Shown here one piece after another: positions 41,226 to 51,029 of a stretch of 64,000 nucleotides of DNA (the stretch's first letter is position 1; each line of letters begins with the position of its first letter). Origin of the DNA: Gyromitra esculenta. Its lineage: Eukaryota > Ascomycota > Pezizomycetes > Pezizales > Discinaceae. The notes under the pieces were generated by a model. The model saw nothing but the letters and a program-made list of their open reading frames with translations, searched no databases and had not been told where the DNA came from. Position numbers and translations under genes: made by a program. The stretch lies in NCBI GenBank assembly GCA_038503075.1, contig JBCAML010000018.1, forward strand, positions 1 to 64,000, in the 5' to 3' direction.

Positions 41226-42463
41226 GACTCAACTGAGTCTGCTGCGTCGAAGGCAGGAAAACGTGGTGGTAATGGTGGTGGAAAAACAGAAGGAGCAGGA
41301 GGGGTGGCAGCGGCGTTAGTAACAGCCCCTCTCATAGCGGGGCGTTTGGAGGCTGAGGGACAGTTTGCAAAGATATGTCCTTCCCCGGCACAAAACAAAC
41401 AGCGATTGTTGGTCTGTCTCCAAGTTTTTTCTTCAGGAGACAGCTTTCTTCTTCCGTTGACCTGAACGTAGCGTTGTTCAGGGGCAGGACGGGAGACTGA
41501 TGTGCGGCCGAAGGAGAGATCCATAGGAACGAGTCCTCCAGGAGCGAAGGAGGAGGAGGCAGGGGTGAAAGCAGCGGGGGCGGCGGCAGGGGCAGCGAAT
41601 TGTCCCATGGTATTGCGGGCAGCGTTCTTCTTCTCCTCTCTTCTTGCTCGGATGCGATTATCTAGGCGGAGGAGAAAGGCGCAGAGGGAAGTGAAGGTGG
41701 TGGGGAAGTCGGCAACGGTTACTACTGCCTCCTTCAGTTCGTCGGACATGCCGTACTCGAGGGCATCGTTTTTTGCGGACTCGTCGTAATTGAGGCGTCC
41801 CATGATGCGTTGGAAGTCGGCAAGGTAAGCGGAGAAATCCCTCTTTCCTTGTCGGAGTTGATGTAGCTCGCGGCGGGCGGTACCGAGGGGGTCGGGGTCG
41901 CCGAAAGCTGTTTCCAGGGTGGTGATTAGATCGGCGGCGGAGTTCCAGGTAGTGGTCCCATCGGGGAGGACTGAGTGGCGGATTTGTTCGAGGGCGGCTC
42001 CCTCGAGGCGGCTGATAGCATACAATATCATGTTATTGTTGCTGGAGAATCGGTCGGCATTAACCGAGAGTTTTGAGCGCAGTTGTAGAACAAAGCCGGG
42101 GAGTTTGTCGCGAGACCCATTGAATTTATCTGGGTCGGGCATTTTATCCGAGCGGCCGCCTTGATTGGTGGCCGGTGGTGGTGGAGGGGACGGCGCAGGA
42201 GGTGGGGGGGCGGTGTTGCGGAGGCGAACGATTTCTGCCTCTGCGGCTTGCAGTTGTGACTGGCAAGTGTTGAACCTTGCCGTCATGTTGTTCCTTTCTT
42301 GTACAGCTTCTTCTAGCTGTAGGTCTGCGTACGTGAGGTTATCGACCCGTTGTTGGTAATGGGATCGAATCTCCTCGTAGGCAGAGGCGAGGTCGGCATT
42401 GGCAGCGGCTTGGAAGTTTTCAAAAGTTGGAAAGGTCCAGGGGGCGGGGGCGGGGTTGCTCAT
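41216..42463 (-). CDS. gag: A3 Gag polyprotein
   Basis: Intact 415-aa A-family Gag starting MSNPAPAPWTF. It has a helical N-terminus, PPPPAPSPPPPPA linker, capsid domain from KMPDPDKFNGSRDKLPGF, and zinc knuckle CLFCAGEGHIFANC near residue 366. It is one residue longer than A1 and A2 Gag. Confidence 0.93.
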   Translation of the reverse strand: MSNPAPAPWTFPTFENFQAAANADLASAYEEIRSHYQQRVDNLTYADLQLEEAVQERNNMTARFNTCQSQLQAAEAEIVRLRNTAPPPPAPSPPPPPATNQGGRSDKMPDPDKFNGSRDKLPGFVLQLRSKLSVNADRFSSNNNMILYAISRLEGAALEQIRHSVLPDGTTTWNSAADLITTLETAFGDPDPLGTARRELHQLRQGKRDFSAYLADFQRIMGRLNYDESAKNDALEYGMSDELKEAVVTVADFPTTFTSLCAFLLRLDNRIRARREEKKNAARNTMGQFAAPAAAPAAFTPASSSFAPGGLVPMDLSFGRTSVSRPAPEQRYVQVNGRRKLSPEEKTWRQTNNRCLFCAGEGHIFANCPSASKRPAMRGAVTNAAATPPAPSVFPPPLPPRFPAFDAADSVESLN

Positions 42464-42520
42464 AGCAGCGTTGATGTTTTTCGTGGCAGCGTAAAAAAGC
42501 GGGGTAGAGGGTGTGGATGA

Positions 42521-42533
42521 GGAAGCAACGTAA
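42521..42533 (-). promoter_or_regulatory. A3 primer-binding site for self-priming
   Basis: Reverse strand TTACGTTGCTTCC directly after the 5' LTR, complementary to AAGCAACGT within that LTR. Confidence 0.6.
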
Positions 42534-42955
42534 TCTCAAGGGGCGAGGTTTTTGCCTTCAAGCTCTCAGGTATCCCCCGAGATAAGCAGTGCTACTTGAA
42601 GGATAAACTAAGCGACGAGAGTGTTTACGGGATTCCACAGGCTCTACAGAGTGTTTCAAGTATAGAGGACTTGAGGACGGCGACAGCGTAAGGTTATGAG
42701 GTATAACCGAGGTTTGTATTGTAAAGTACAAAGTGTGCTATAGAAGACGTTGCTTAAAGAGAAAAGAAGGAAAAGTACAACAGGAGGGCCTTCCTCTCGC
42801 TTATATACCCACAATCCGACCTTTCAATGACACATGTCTGACTCATTGTAAAAGGAAACCAAGAGAAGAAGAGAGATAACCGCACAGCCGTGCACCCATG
42901 CACCCGAATAACACAACGAAACATTCATGCTCCAACGTGACAACCATCCATGAAA
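42534..42955 (-). repeat. LTR-A, 5' LTR of A3
   Basis: 422 bp, TCTCAAGG to CCATGAAA on the plus strand, with an intact TATATAAGC-type TATA box and TGAGTCA motif. Confidence 0.93.
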
Positions 42956-43474
42956 AGCGGCTCCTTCCAATCGATTGATGGTATAGAGGATCATTGTGGT
43001 CTCGTTTGCAAAGCGGTCCCGATTGACCGTGAGGTTGGAGCGTAACTGGAGTATGAAACCTGGTAGCTTAGCTCGAGATCCATCGAATTTCTCTGGATCT
43101 GGCATGCGCTCTGAGCGATGGGAGTTCGTGGGTGGTGGTGGGGTGGCGCTGAGGTTTGGGGGAGCGGGGGGTGCTTGAGCGGTGGCGCGAGCCTCGTTCC
43201 GTTCTTGCCGTAGCCGGGCGATCAAATTGGCTGCTTCCGTGACACGTTGGTCTTGTTCGGTAGCGTGTCTGAGGGCGTTGTCGGTCTGAATGCGAGCCGT
43301 GTTGAGTTTGACCTCATTTTCTCGCTCGCTTTCTTGGAGGACATCGATTTGGTCCTCGAGGGCTTGGTTAAGGTCTCTGAGTTCGTTGTATAACTCTGCT
43401 GGGTCTTCTCGATATGCTTGGGCGAAAGCTTCTCTGGTGGGGAAGCGTTTTGCGGCGACAGCGGCTCCTTCCAT
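42956..43474 (-). pseudogene. gag: B4 gag, 5' segment
   Basis: N-terminal part of B4 Gag from MEGAAVAAKRF to INRLEGAA, where A3 inserted. Start context and sequence match B5 Gag. The frame continues at 37103. Confidence 0.88.
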
Positions 43475-43535
43475 GGTGAGTTTGGACGGAGGGAATGTAC
43501 GTTACGTGGGTCAAGGGGTAGAAGGTGTAGATGAT

Positions 43536-43548
43536 GGAAGCAACGTAA
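43536..43548 (-). promoter_or_regulatory. B4 primer-binding site for self-priming
   Basis: Reverse strand TTACGTTGCTTCC adjoining the B4 5' LTR, the same as in B3, B5 and the A elements. Confidence 0.6.
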
Positions 43549-43963
43549 TCTCACGGTTCAGTCCCTCGTTAAGCCCTTCAGTATCCCTGAAGGTGAGCAG
43601 TGCTACTTAAGCGAGGAACTGACTCGAGGAGTGCAGCGTTTCTACAAGTTCTACAAGGGGTCTATCTCCAGGCGAGATAAGTGCAGCGAAGTAACCAGCG
43701 ACAGAGAAGGTTCTGAGGTAGAACCGAGATAGTATTCCGATTATTAAAGGAGAAGGTAAACGAGAACGTTGCTTAAAGAAAGAAGAGAAGAAAAGACAAA
43801 GAATGATCAGAAATCCGTCGCTTAAATACCCCGCTTTCTCAACCAAAAAACCCAATAGCCGATAACACCCGAAAATACAATAACATTATAGCACAACAAC
43901 CCCACAGCCTGTATCCAACTTCGAACCGAAACCTAACCCTTATCCAATCTTTAATCCGTGAAA
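43549..43963 (-). repeat. LTR-B, 5' LTR of B4
   Basis: 415 bp, TCTCACGG to CCGTGAAA on the plus strand; followed by the TSD copy CATCT and the resumed B3 leader. Confidence 0.92.
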
Positions 43964-44018
43964 CATCTACACTTTCTACCACTCTACCATCACCAGTATA
44001 CCTAACACTCTTCCCATC

Positions 44019-45296
44019 ATGGAAGGAACTGCCGTCGCCACGAAACGCTTTCCCACTAGAGAAGCTTTCGCTCAGGCCTACCGAGATGACCCTGCAGAGC
44101 TATACAATGAACTCAGGGAACTGAACCAAGCCCTGGAAGACCAGATTGACGTCCTCCAGGAAAGCGAACGGGAAAATGAGGTAAAACTCAATACTGCCAG
44201 GATCCAGACCGATAATGCCCTCCGTCATGCTGCAGAACAAGACCAACGGGTTACCGAAGCCGCCAGCCTAATCGCTCGACTTCGACAAGAACGGAATGAG
44301 GCTCGATCCGCCACCCAAGCGCCCCCCGCTCCACCCAATCTTACAGCTACCCTCCCCCCGCCGTCAAATACCCACCGATCAGAACGCATGCCGGACCCAG
44401 AAAAGTTCGACGGATCCCGAGCAAAACTCCCCGGCTTCATACTCCAACTACGCTCCAAATTAACCGTCAACCGAGACCGCTTTGCCAATGAGCGATGATC
44501 TTTCTGGCTATCAATCGAGAAGGAGCAGCAGGTCCGTCCGTGGGTTCTCCCCTCAGGCCTTACCACTTGGAACAACGCAGAAGAACTTATCGCCGCATTG
44601 GAAACCGCTTTTGGTGACCCAGACCCAACTGGCACTGCTCGACGAGAACTCCACCAACTCCGTCAAGGAAAGCGTGATTTCTCGGCCTATCTAGCCGATT
44701 TCCAAAGGATCATGGGCCAGCTGAATTTCGATGAGAACTGGAAAATGGACGCATTGGAACACAGCATGTCAGAGGAGTTAAAAGAAGCTATGGTGTTTGC
44801 ACCAATCGCCCCTGCTAACTTCCCGGAGATGATTCTCACCCTTACTCGACTGGATAACCGTATCCGAGCCCGCAAGGCAGAGAAACGAGGAAACGCTCGA
44901 GACAACATGGGTCAATTCAGTGCCCCCGCCGCCTTCACCCCTGCTTCCTCCTTTACCCCAGGAGGACTAGCCCCTATGGACCTGTCTTTCGGACGTACCA
45001 GCAATCTTTCTCGCCCTCCTCAAGACCAACGATACACAATGGTCAACGGACGAAGAAAGCTCTCGGAGGAAGAAAAACAGTGGCGTCGCGCCACTGGGAA
45101 GTGCATGTTCTGCGCCGCCCCCGACCACTCATACGCCAACTGCCCCTCTGCTCCCAAAAAACCCACAATGAGAGGAGCACTCACTGCACCACCAGCCACC
45201 CGAACACCCCCTGCCTCTTCCCTGCCACCACCACCACTCCCTCCTCAATTTTTCGCGTTAAAATCAGCAGACTCAGCCAACGAGTCTTTAAACTAA
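44019..45296 (+). pseudogene. gag: B3 gag, frameshifted
   Basis: The gene starts MEGTAVATKRFPTREAF. It keeps frame to RFANE near 44490, then loses it through several small deletions between about 44490 and 44560, in the capsid region that reads TTMILYTINRLEGAA in sister elements. The original frame is open again from about 44570 through the zinc knuckle CMFCAAPDHSYANC to ESLN. The capsid is therefore not made intact. The short leader 43964-44018 continues from 25060. Confidence 0.85.
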
Positions 45297-45331
45297 TACA
45301 ACCAAGGTCGATCAGTGACCCTACCTTGGTT
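45287..45331 (+). promoter_or_regulatory. B3 -1 frameshift signal
   Basis: TTTAAAC (45287-45293), TAA stop, 6-nt spacer, stem AACCAAGGT (45300-45308) with ACCTTGGTT (45323-45331). Confidence 0.8.
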
Positions 45332-46260
45332 CCAAATTTCCTACCTTTATCTGCATTTTCGATTTCTGGGTTTTCGGTTTCTGGTGTAAGCGTGGAGGAT
45401 CAATTGGATGGGGAACACTTTGTAATATCGTGCAATATTTCCCATAGCAATAAAATCATAAAAACACACGCTTTACTAGACACTGGAGCCTCCGGATGTG
45501 CATTTATTGATCAGAAGTTCGCGAGTCACCATTCTCTACCTCTTACCCCCTTAAAAACTCCCCGCCAACTTGAAGTCATCGATGGTCGTCCTGTCAGCTC
45601 AGGAGACATCACACACATCGCCAATCTCAACCTCTCGGTACAAAACCACTGTGAACAAGCCCCCTGTTTCGTAACACAACTTGGCCATTACCCCCTCGTC
45701 TGAGGCATACCATGGATGAATCACCACGATGTTCGCCTCCATTTTGCCGACAAACGCATTGAGTTTAATTCCAAACTCTGCACCACCCATTGCGCCCCTC
45801 GTTCACCAGTTGTGTCCACCTCTTCGATCCCAGCTCCCCCTAGGCTAAATCTATCGTTCATTGGCGCTGCCAGTTTTAGAACTCTCACCAGAAAACGAAA
45901 CTCACAAGCCTATGCCATGTCACTATATGAAATAAACAAAATCATAGATGACAAAACGACCAAAGAAGAGTGGAAGTCACGTATTCCCGCAGAATACCAC
46001 GAATTTCTGGACATGTTCGACAAGAAAAAAGCCCAAGGATTACCCCCCCGCCGCTCCTATGACCACAAGATACAGTTGATAGACGGACAAGACGCCCCCT
46101 TTGGACCACTGTACGGAATGTCCTGAGAAGAGCTGATTGTCTTGAAGAAGTATATTGAGGACAATCTTGAGAAGGGATTCATTCGTGCTAGTTCCTCTCC
46201 CGCCGGATCCCCCGTCCTATTTGTCAAAAAAGCTGACGGTTCCCTACGACTCTGTGTGGA

Positions 46261-46712
46261 TCTCACGGTTGAGTCCCTTGTTTAAGCCCTTCGGTATCCC
46301 CGGAGGTGAGCAGTGCTACTTAAGCGAGGTATCAACACGTTCGAAGAGTGCAGGGTTTTCTACAGGTCCTACGATGGATATACTTCAAGGCGAAGTATCG
46401 GCGGTGGTCTACAGCGACAGCGAGGATTCTGAGGTAGAATCGAAGTAAGATTGTGACTTGATACAAGAGAAGTGAAACGAGAACGTTGCTTAAGGAAAGA
46501 AGAAGAAGAAGAGACAAAAACGACCGAAGTCCATTACTTAAATACCCCGCTTTTCCTTAATAAACTTATAACCGAAAGATAACTGAACAACAAAGAGATT
46601 ATACAACCCCCCAAGCAACAATACAGCCAACAACCAAACCACGACTCATTATCCCAAATCAATCCATAAAACCAACCCATTATCCCCAACCTATTATCTT
46701 CCATCCGTGAAA
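46261..46712 (-). repeat. Solo LTR-B in B3 pol, reverse strand
   Basis: 452 bp. TSD GTGGA at 46256-46260 and 46713-46717. Hairpin 3 is CCTTCGG/CCGGAGG (46288-46306 on the plus strand), another compensated variant. Confidence 0.93.
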
Positions 46713-49084
46713 GTGGACTACCGAGGCCTTAATGCTATTACCATCAAGGATCGTTATACCTCTCCCCTCATCCGCGAAACCCTGGACCGGCTTGCAAAGG
46801 CACAATGGTATACCAAACTAGACCTTCGTGATGGATACCACCAAGTGCGCATTGCAGAGGGAGACGAATGGAAGACCGCCTTTCGCACGCGATACGGCCT
46901 TTACGAATACCAGGTTATGCCATTCGGTTTAACCAATGCCCCCGGAACATTCCAACGGTTCGTGAATGACTGCCTCACGGAATACCTGGATATCTTCTGC
47001 ACTGCCTATCTGGATGACATCCTCATTTACAGCGATACCTTCGCGGAGCATCAGATTCACGTCCGCAAGGTCCTGCAAACTCTCAAAAACAACGACATCC
47101 TGCTAAAACCCGAAAAATGCGAGTTCGAGGTACAGACTACTAAGTACCTTGGTCTCATCCTCACCCCTGATGGCATTAAAATGGATGAGGAGAAACTCAA
47201 GGCTGTTCAAGAATGGGAAACGCCGAAGAGCGTAAAAGATATTCAGGCGTTTTTGGGTTTTGCCAATTTCTACTGTCGGTTCATACTAGGATTCTCTAAA
47301 CTAGCTGCCCCTCTTACTGCCCTCACTAAGAAAGGTATTGCTTTTGAATGGTCTGTCGAAGCTGACATAGCATTCGAAAACCTCAAACACGCCTTCACCA
47401 CTGCCCCGATCCTTATCCATTTCGATCCAGACAAGAAAATTATCGTGAAAACGGATGCCTCAGATTTTGTATCGGGAGGAGTCCTATCGCAGTACGATGA
47501 TAATGGCGTTCTACACCCAGTGGCTTTCTTCTCGAAGAAACATTCCCCCGCGGAATGCAATTACGAGATTTACGACAAGGAACTACTGGCTATCATCAGA
47601 GTCTTCGAAGAATGGCGCCCGGAACTCGAAGGCTCGAAACATCCTATCGACGTGATCAGTGACCATAAGAACCTTGAGTACTTTATGAGCACCAAGCAAC
47701 TCAACCGTCGTCAAGCCAGATGGGCTGAGTACCTATCCCGCTTCGATTTCGTAATCACATACTGACCAGGCAAAGAAGGAGGGAAACCGGATGCTTTGAC
47801 TCGGAGATCGGGAGATCTCCCCAAGGAAGGGGATGAAAGATTAGCACACCAAAGCCAGGTGGTGCTAAAGAAGGAAAATATAGATCCTAAGCTAAGTTTG
47901 TTGTCGGCTTCTTTATCAAATGAAGCCGCTGAATTGGACGCCCCCTTATTAAAACTCTTCAAAGAAGGATATACCGCTGATAAATTCCCTGAAAAAATCT
48001 TCCTAGCGTTACGAAATAAGGACCAACAATCCAAGGAGATCACCTTAAGCGAGTGCAAAGAAGAAAACGGAAAACTCTATTACCGAGACTGCATCTACGT
48101 TCCAGACTTCGCTCCCCTCCGCCTTGAATTGATTAAAAGACACCATGATATCCCTGCTGCAGGCCACCCAGGACGCGATAAAACCTTCGAACTCCTTGCT
48201 AGAAGATTCTATTGGCCCAAGATGAGGGAGTTGATCGGTAAATATGTCTGTAACTGTCATATCTGCCAGAAGGCAAAACCAGTTACCCAACGCACTCAAG
48301 CAGTTCTCCGTCCCCTACCCATTCCTAACCGCCCATGGCAAGAAATCTCTATGGATTTCGTTACCGGCCTCCCCGAATCGAATGGCTATGATGCTATTAT
48401 GGTAGTAGTCGACCGACTGTCCAAAATGCGCCACCTTATCCCTTGTAATACTACCGTCAACTCCAGAGATGTAGCTGACCTATATCTACAACATGTCTGG
48501 AAACTACATGGACTACCTACGCATATTACATCAGATTGAGGTACCCAATTTACAGCACATTTTTGGAAAGAGTTATGTCAACGCCTTGGGATTCAAGCCA
48601 GAATGTCCACTGCCTTCCATCCTGAAACAGATGGGCAGACGGAAAGACTAAACGCGGTTATGGAACAGTACCTGCGATCTTATGTGTCTTATCAACAAGA
48701 GGACTGGAGTAACTGGTTACCTATGGCCGAGTTCTCAGCGAATAACCAGGAATCTGCTAGCACTAAAGTTTCCCCTTTTTTCGCTAACTATGGGTACCAT
48801 CCTCGCTTCGATACTACTCTCCTCCCAACCCAAGCGACCCCTCAAAGCCTAGATGCCGCCTCGTTTAGTCAAACAATGCAGGAGCTCTATAACCACCTAC
48901 GGACGCAGATAAGAACAGCCCAGGATATCCAGGAAACGGCTACGAATAGACACCGTATACCTGCTCCAGCTTACCGAGTTGATGACCACGTCTTCGTTTC
49001 GATGAAGAACATTAGAACTACCCATAATGCTAGGAAGCTGGATTGGAAATGGATGGGACCTTACCCGATCAAGAAGATGGTTTC

Positions 49085-49813
49085 TGTAAGACCGGTACTT
49101 CTTACCGCACAGGAAATCTCCAAGAAGCTTTAGATAACAATCTAGACGCTATAACCTGCCCGGTTGCTATCCGCAACACAATACACAGGCGCAAGTCCTA
49201 ACTGCTTCTTATGAACCGCTAAAAGATAACCGTAGGGTTCAAGGTAGGGATCGAGCAAAGTTTCGTGAAGAACTTCCAATAGTCAGGTTTTAATAATTAA
49301 CGCTGAAGGGCCAAGGCCTTGCTAAGCGAGATAAAAGTAATTCACAAGTAAAAGAGTAAATTGCATGGAAGTGATTTTTGCTAGAAACAATATAATATTG
49401 ATAAGGCTCGTTCTTCGTCGCTAATGATCAGGAAGAAGACCCTTCTCAACGGTAGAACACTGGACTACTTATAGTAGTCAAGCGTCGAATACAAAGACTA
49501 TGTAATAACATGAACTAACATGAAAAAATCCCATAGACCCTGAATGCTTTCCTTCGCTCCTACCCCTCTCATTATCGTATGGCGTGATTGTCGGAATTAA
49601 CCGGCGACGCAACGTATAAGCGAATCGGGGAAGTGTCGATCGAAAGAGTCGGCCATTGATGACACAAGGAAACCAAACATCCAATCTGAATCTTATTAAT
49701 AATCAACAAAGATTAATAATAACCGACATGGTCGGGGATTGAACGCTAGTCCATATGTGTGCATCGTAAGCGAACTCAAGTCGTAACCAACTAAGCTACC
49801 AATAGGTATAACA
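49085..49813 (-). mobile_element. 729-bp TG...CA element (solo LTR or TRIM-like) with Pol III boxes
   Basis: This insertion in B3 pol has TSD GTTTC (49080-49084 and 49814-49818) and canonical termini TG...CA, unlike all other LTRs here. On the reverse strand it begins TGTTATACC, and a tRNA-like segment with A and B boxes follows within about 80 nt. No coding capacity is seen. It could be a solo LTR of an unrelated (copia-type) family or a small non-autonomous element. Confidence 0.7.
49735..49798 (-). ncRNA. tRNA-like segment with Pol III A and B boxes
   Basis: Reverse strand TAGCTTAGTTGG (49798-49787) fits the A box and GTTCAATCCC (49744-49735) fits the B box, about 40 nt apart as in a tRNA. 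A clear cloverleaf with an anticodon could not be drawn, so a functional tRNA is doubtful. Confidence 0.45.
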
Positions 49814-50166
49814 GTTTCCCCTTTTGCCTACGAAGTTGACCTTCCGTCCTCGGTTAAGTACCACCCTGTCTTCCATGTTTCTTTATTGAAACCTGCGGCC
49901 CATGACGCTCTCCCAGGACAAATCATTCCTCCACCGGCGCCTGTTATTGTCAATGACCAAGAAGAATATTATATCGAGAAAATCTTGGACCAACGGACAT
50001 ATCACAAGAAACAACAGTACCTCGTCGAATGGACCGGTTATGCCCACCCTACCTGGGAACCCGCTGAAGACCTTGCAGATACTTCGGTGCTAAAAGAGTT
50101 TTTAACTATCCCGACCTTGGTTACTCCTAGTGTTCACAGGAGCTCACGCTTAAAGGGGGGAGCTAC

Positions 50167-51029
50167 TTTCATGAATTGACTTAGAGGATGAATCGTGGTT
50201 GGGTTGTTCTCAAGGAACGGGATTCTCGTCAAGCTCTCAGGTATCCCCCGAGATAAGCAGTGCTACTTGAACGAGAAGCCAACGACAGGAGAGTGTGCGG
50301 GAATTCTACAGGCTCTACTAATGGTTCAAGTTATGATGACTTGAAGACGGCGACAGCGAAAGATTACGAGGTGCAATCTGGAGTTGTATTTGTAAGATAC
50401 AGTGAGTGTACAATAGAAGACGTTGCTTAAAGAAAGAAGAAGGAAAAGTACAAGATGAGGGGAAATCCCTTCGCTTATATACCACGTTCCAACCCTTTCG
50501 ATGACAAAGACATGACTCATTGTAACGGAAAACTCATGGAAACACAAAGAACAACAACGAAATCCAACAACCGTGTACCCATGTACCTAATCGATCAACA
50601 TAACAACCATCCATGAAAGTTGTTGGTTATATCGTTGTTTGGATGGTTGTATAATTTCTTTGTTGTTCGGTTATGTTTTGGTTATTGGAATAATGTCTTT
50701 GTGTTTCGGTTGTTGTCGGGTTGTTGTTGGTGTTACAGGAAAGCAGGGTATTTAAGGAAGGATTTTGGTCGCTCTTGTTTCTCTTTCTTTTCTTTCCTTA
50801 AGCAACGTTCTCGTTTACCTTTTCCGGTACTTATCAGAAATACTATCTCGGTTCTATCTCAGAATCCTCGCTGTCGCTGTTCACTTCGCTGCACTTATCT
50901 CGCCTTGAGATAGACCCATCGTAGAACCTGTAGAAACGCTGCACTCTTTGAACGCGTTGATACCTCATTAAGTAGCACTGCTCACCTTCAGGGATACTGA
51001 AGGGCTTAACGAGGGACTCAACCGTGAGA
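50167..51029 (+). repeat. LTR-B, 3' LTR of B3, interrupted by LTR-A
   Basis: Segments 50167-50207 and 50624-51029 (447 bp). The right flank GCATG pairs with ACATG before the 5' LTR. Confidence 0.9.
50208..50618 (-). repeat. Solo LTR-A inside the B3 3' LTR
   Basis: 411 bp, TCTCAAGG to CCATGAAA on the plus strand. TSD GTTGT at 50203-50207 and 50619-50623. It is close in sequence to the LTR-A at 24169-24579. Confidence 0.93.

Larger units (their letters stand above)
37109..42955 (-). mobile_element. Ty3/gypsy chromovirus A3, inserted in B4 gag
   Basis: Reverse-strand full-length element with 3' LTR 37109-37526 and 5' LTR 42534-42955. TSD AGCGG at 37104-37108 and 42956-42960. Gag and pol are both open. 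The LTRs are nearly identical except for a small change at the 3' LTR TATA region. Confidence 0.95.
25061..43963 (-). mobile_element. Ty3/gypsy element B4, inserted in the B3 leader
   Basis: Reverse-strand element with 3' LTR 25061-25479 and 5' LTR 43549-43963. TSD CATCT at 25056-25060 and 43964-43968. Its pol contains a solo LTR-B and element B5, and its gag contains A3. One nonsense codon is present in pol. Confidence 0.92.
45293..50179 (+). pseudogene. pol: B3 pol, four nonsense codons and two insertions
   Basis: Coding runs 45293-46260, 46718-49084 and 49819-50179. The spliced length of 3696 nt equals B4 pol and contains no frameshift. Four TGA codons lie at 45701, 46124, 47763 and 48537; the last three fall where sister elements have CGA or other CGN arginine codons, consistent with C-to-T change at CpG. 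Insertions: solo LTR-B (46261-46712) in RT and the TG...CA element (49085-49813) in the integrase C-terminal region. Domain motifs are otherwise preserved, including YLDDILIYS and the chromodomain EEYYIEKIL. Confidence 0.88.
24594..51029 (+). mobile_element. Ty3/gypsy element B3, outermost host of the second nest
   Basis: The 447-bp 5' LTR (24594-25040) and split 3' LTR (50167-50207 plus 50624-51029, also 447 bp) frame a B-family element. Its leader, pol and 3' LTR were hit by later insertions. The flanks are ACATG (left) and GCATG (right), a 5-bp TSD with one transition. The LTRs differ at only about half a dozen sites, yet gag and pol are dead. Confidence 0.88.

Noticed and set aside
45701..48539. 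Repeat-induced point mutation (RIP) as the cause of B3 stops
   Set aside because: Changes are at CpG (CGA to TGA); the CpA to TpA pattern and AT-rich collapse of classical RIP are not seen in any copy.
49735..49798. Functional tRNA gene
   Set aside because: A and B boxes fit, but no good acceptor stem or anticodon arm could be drawn and the segment lies inside a mobile insertion.
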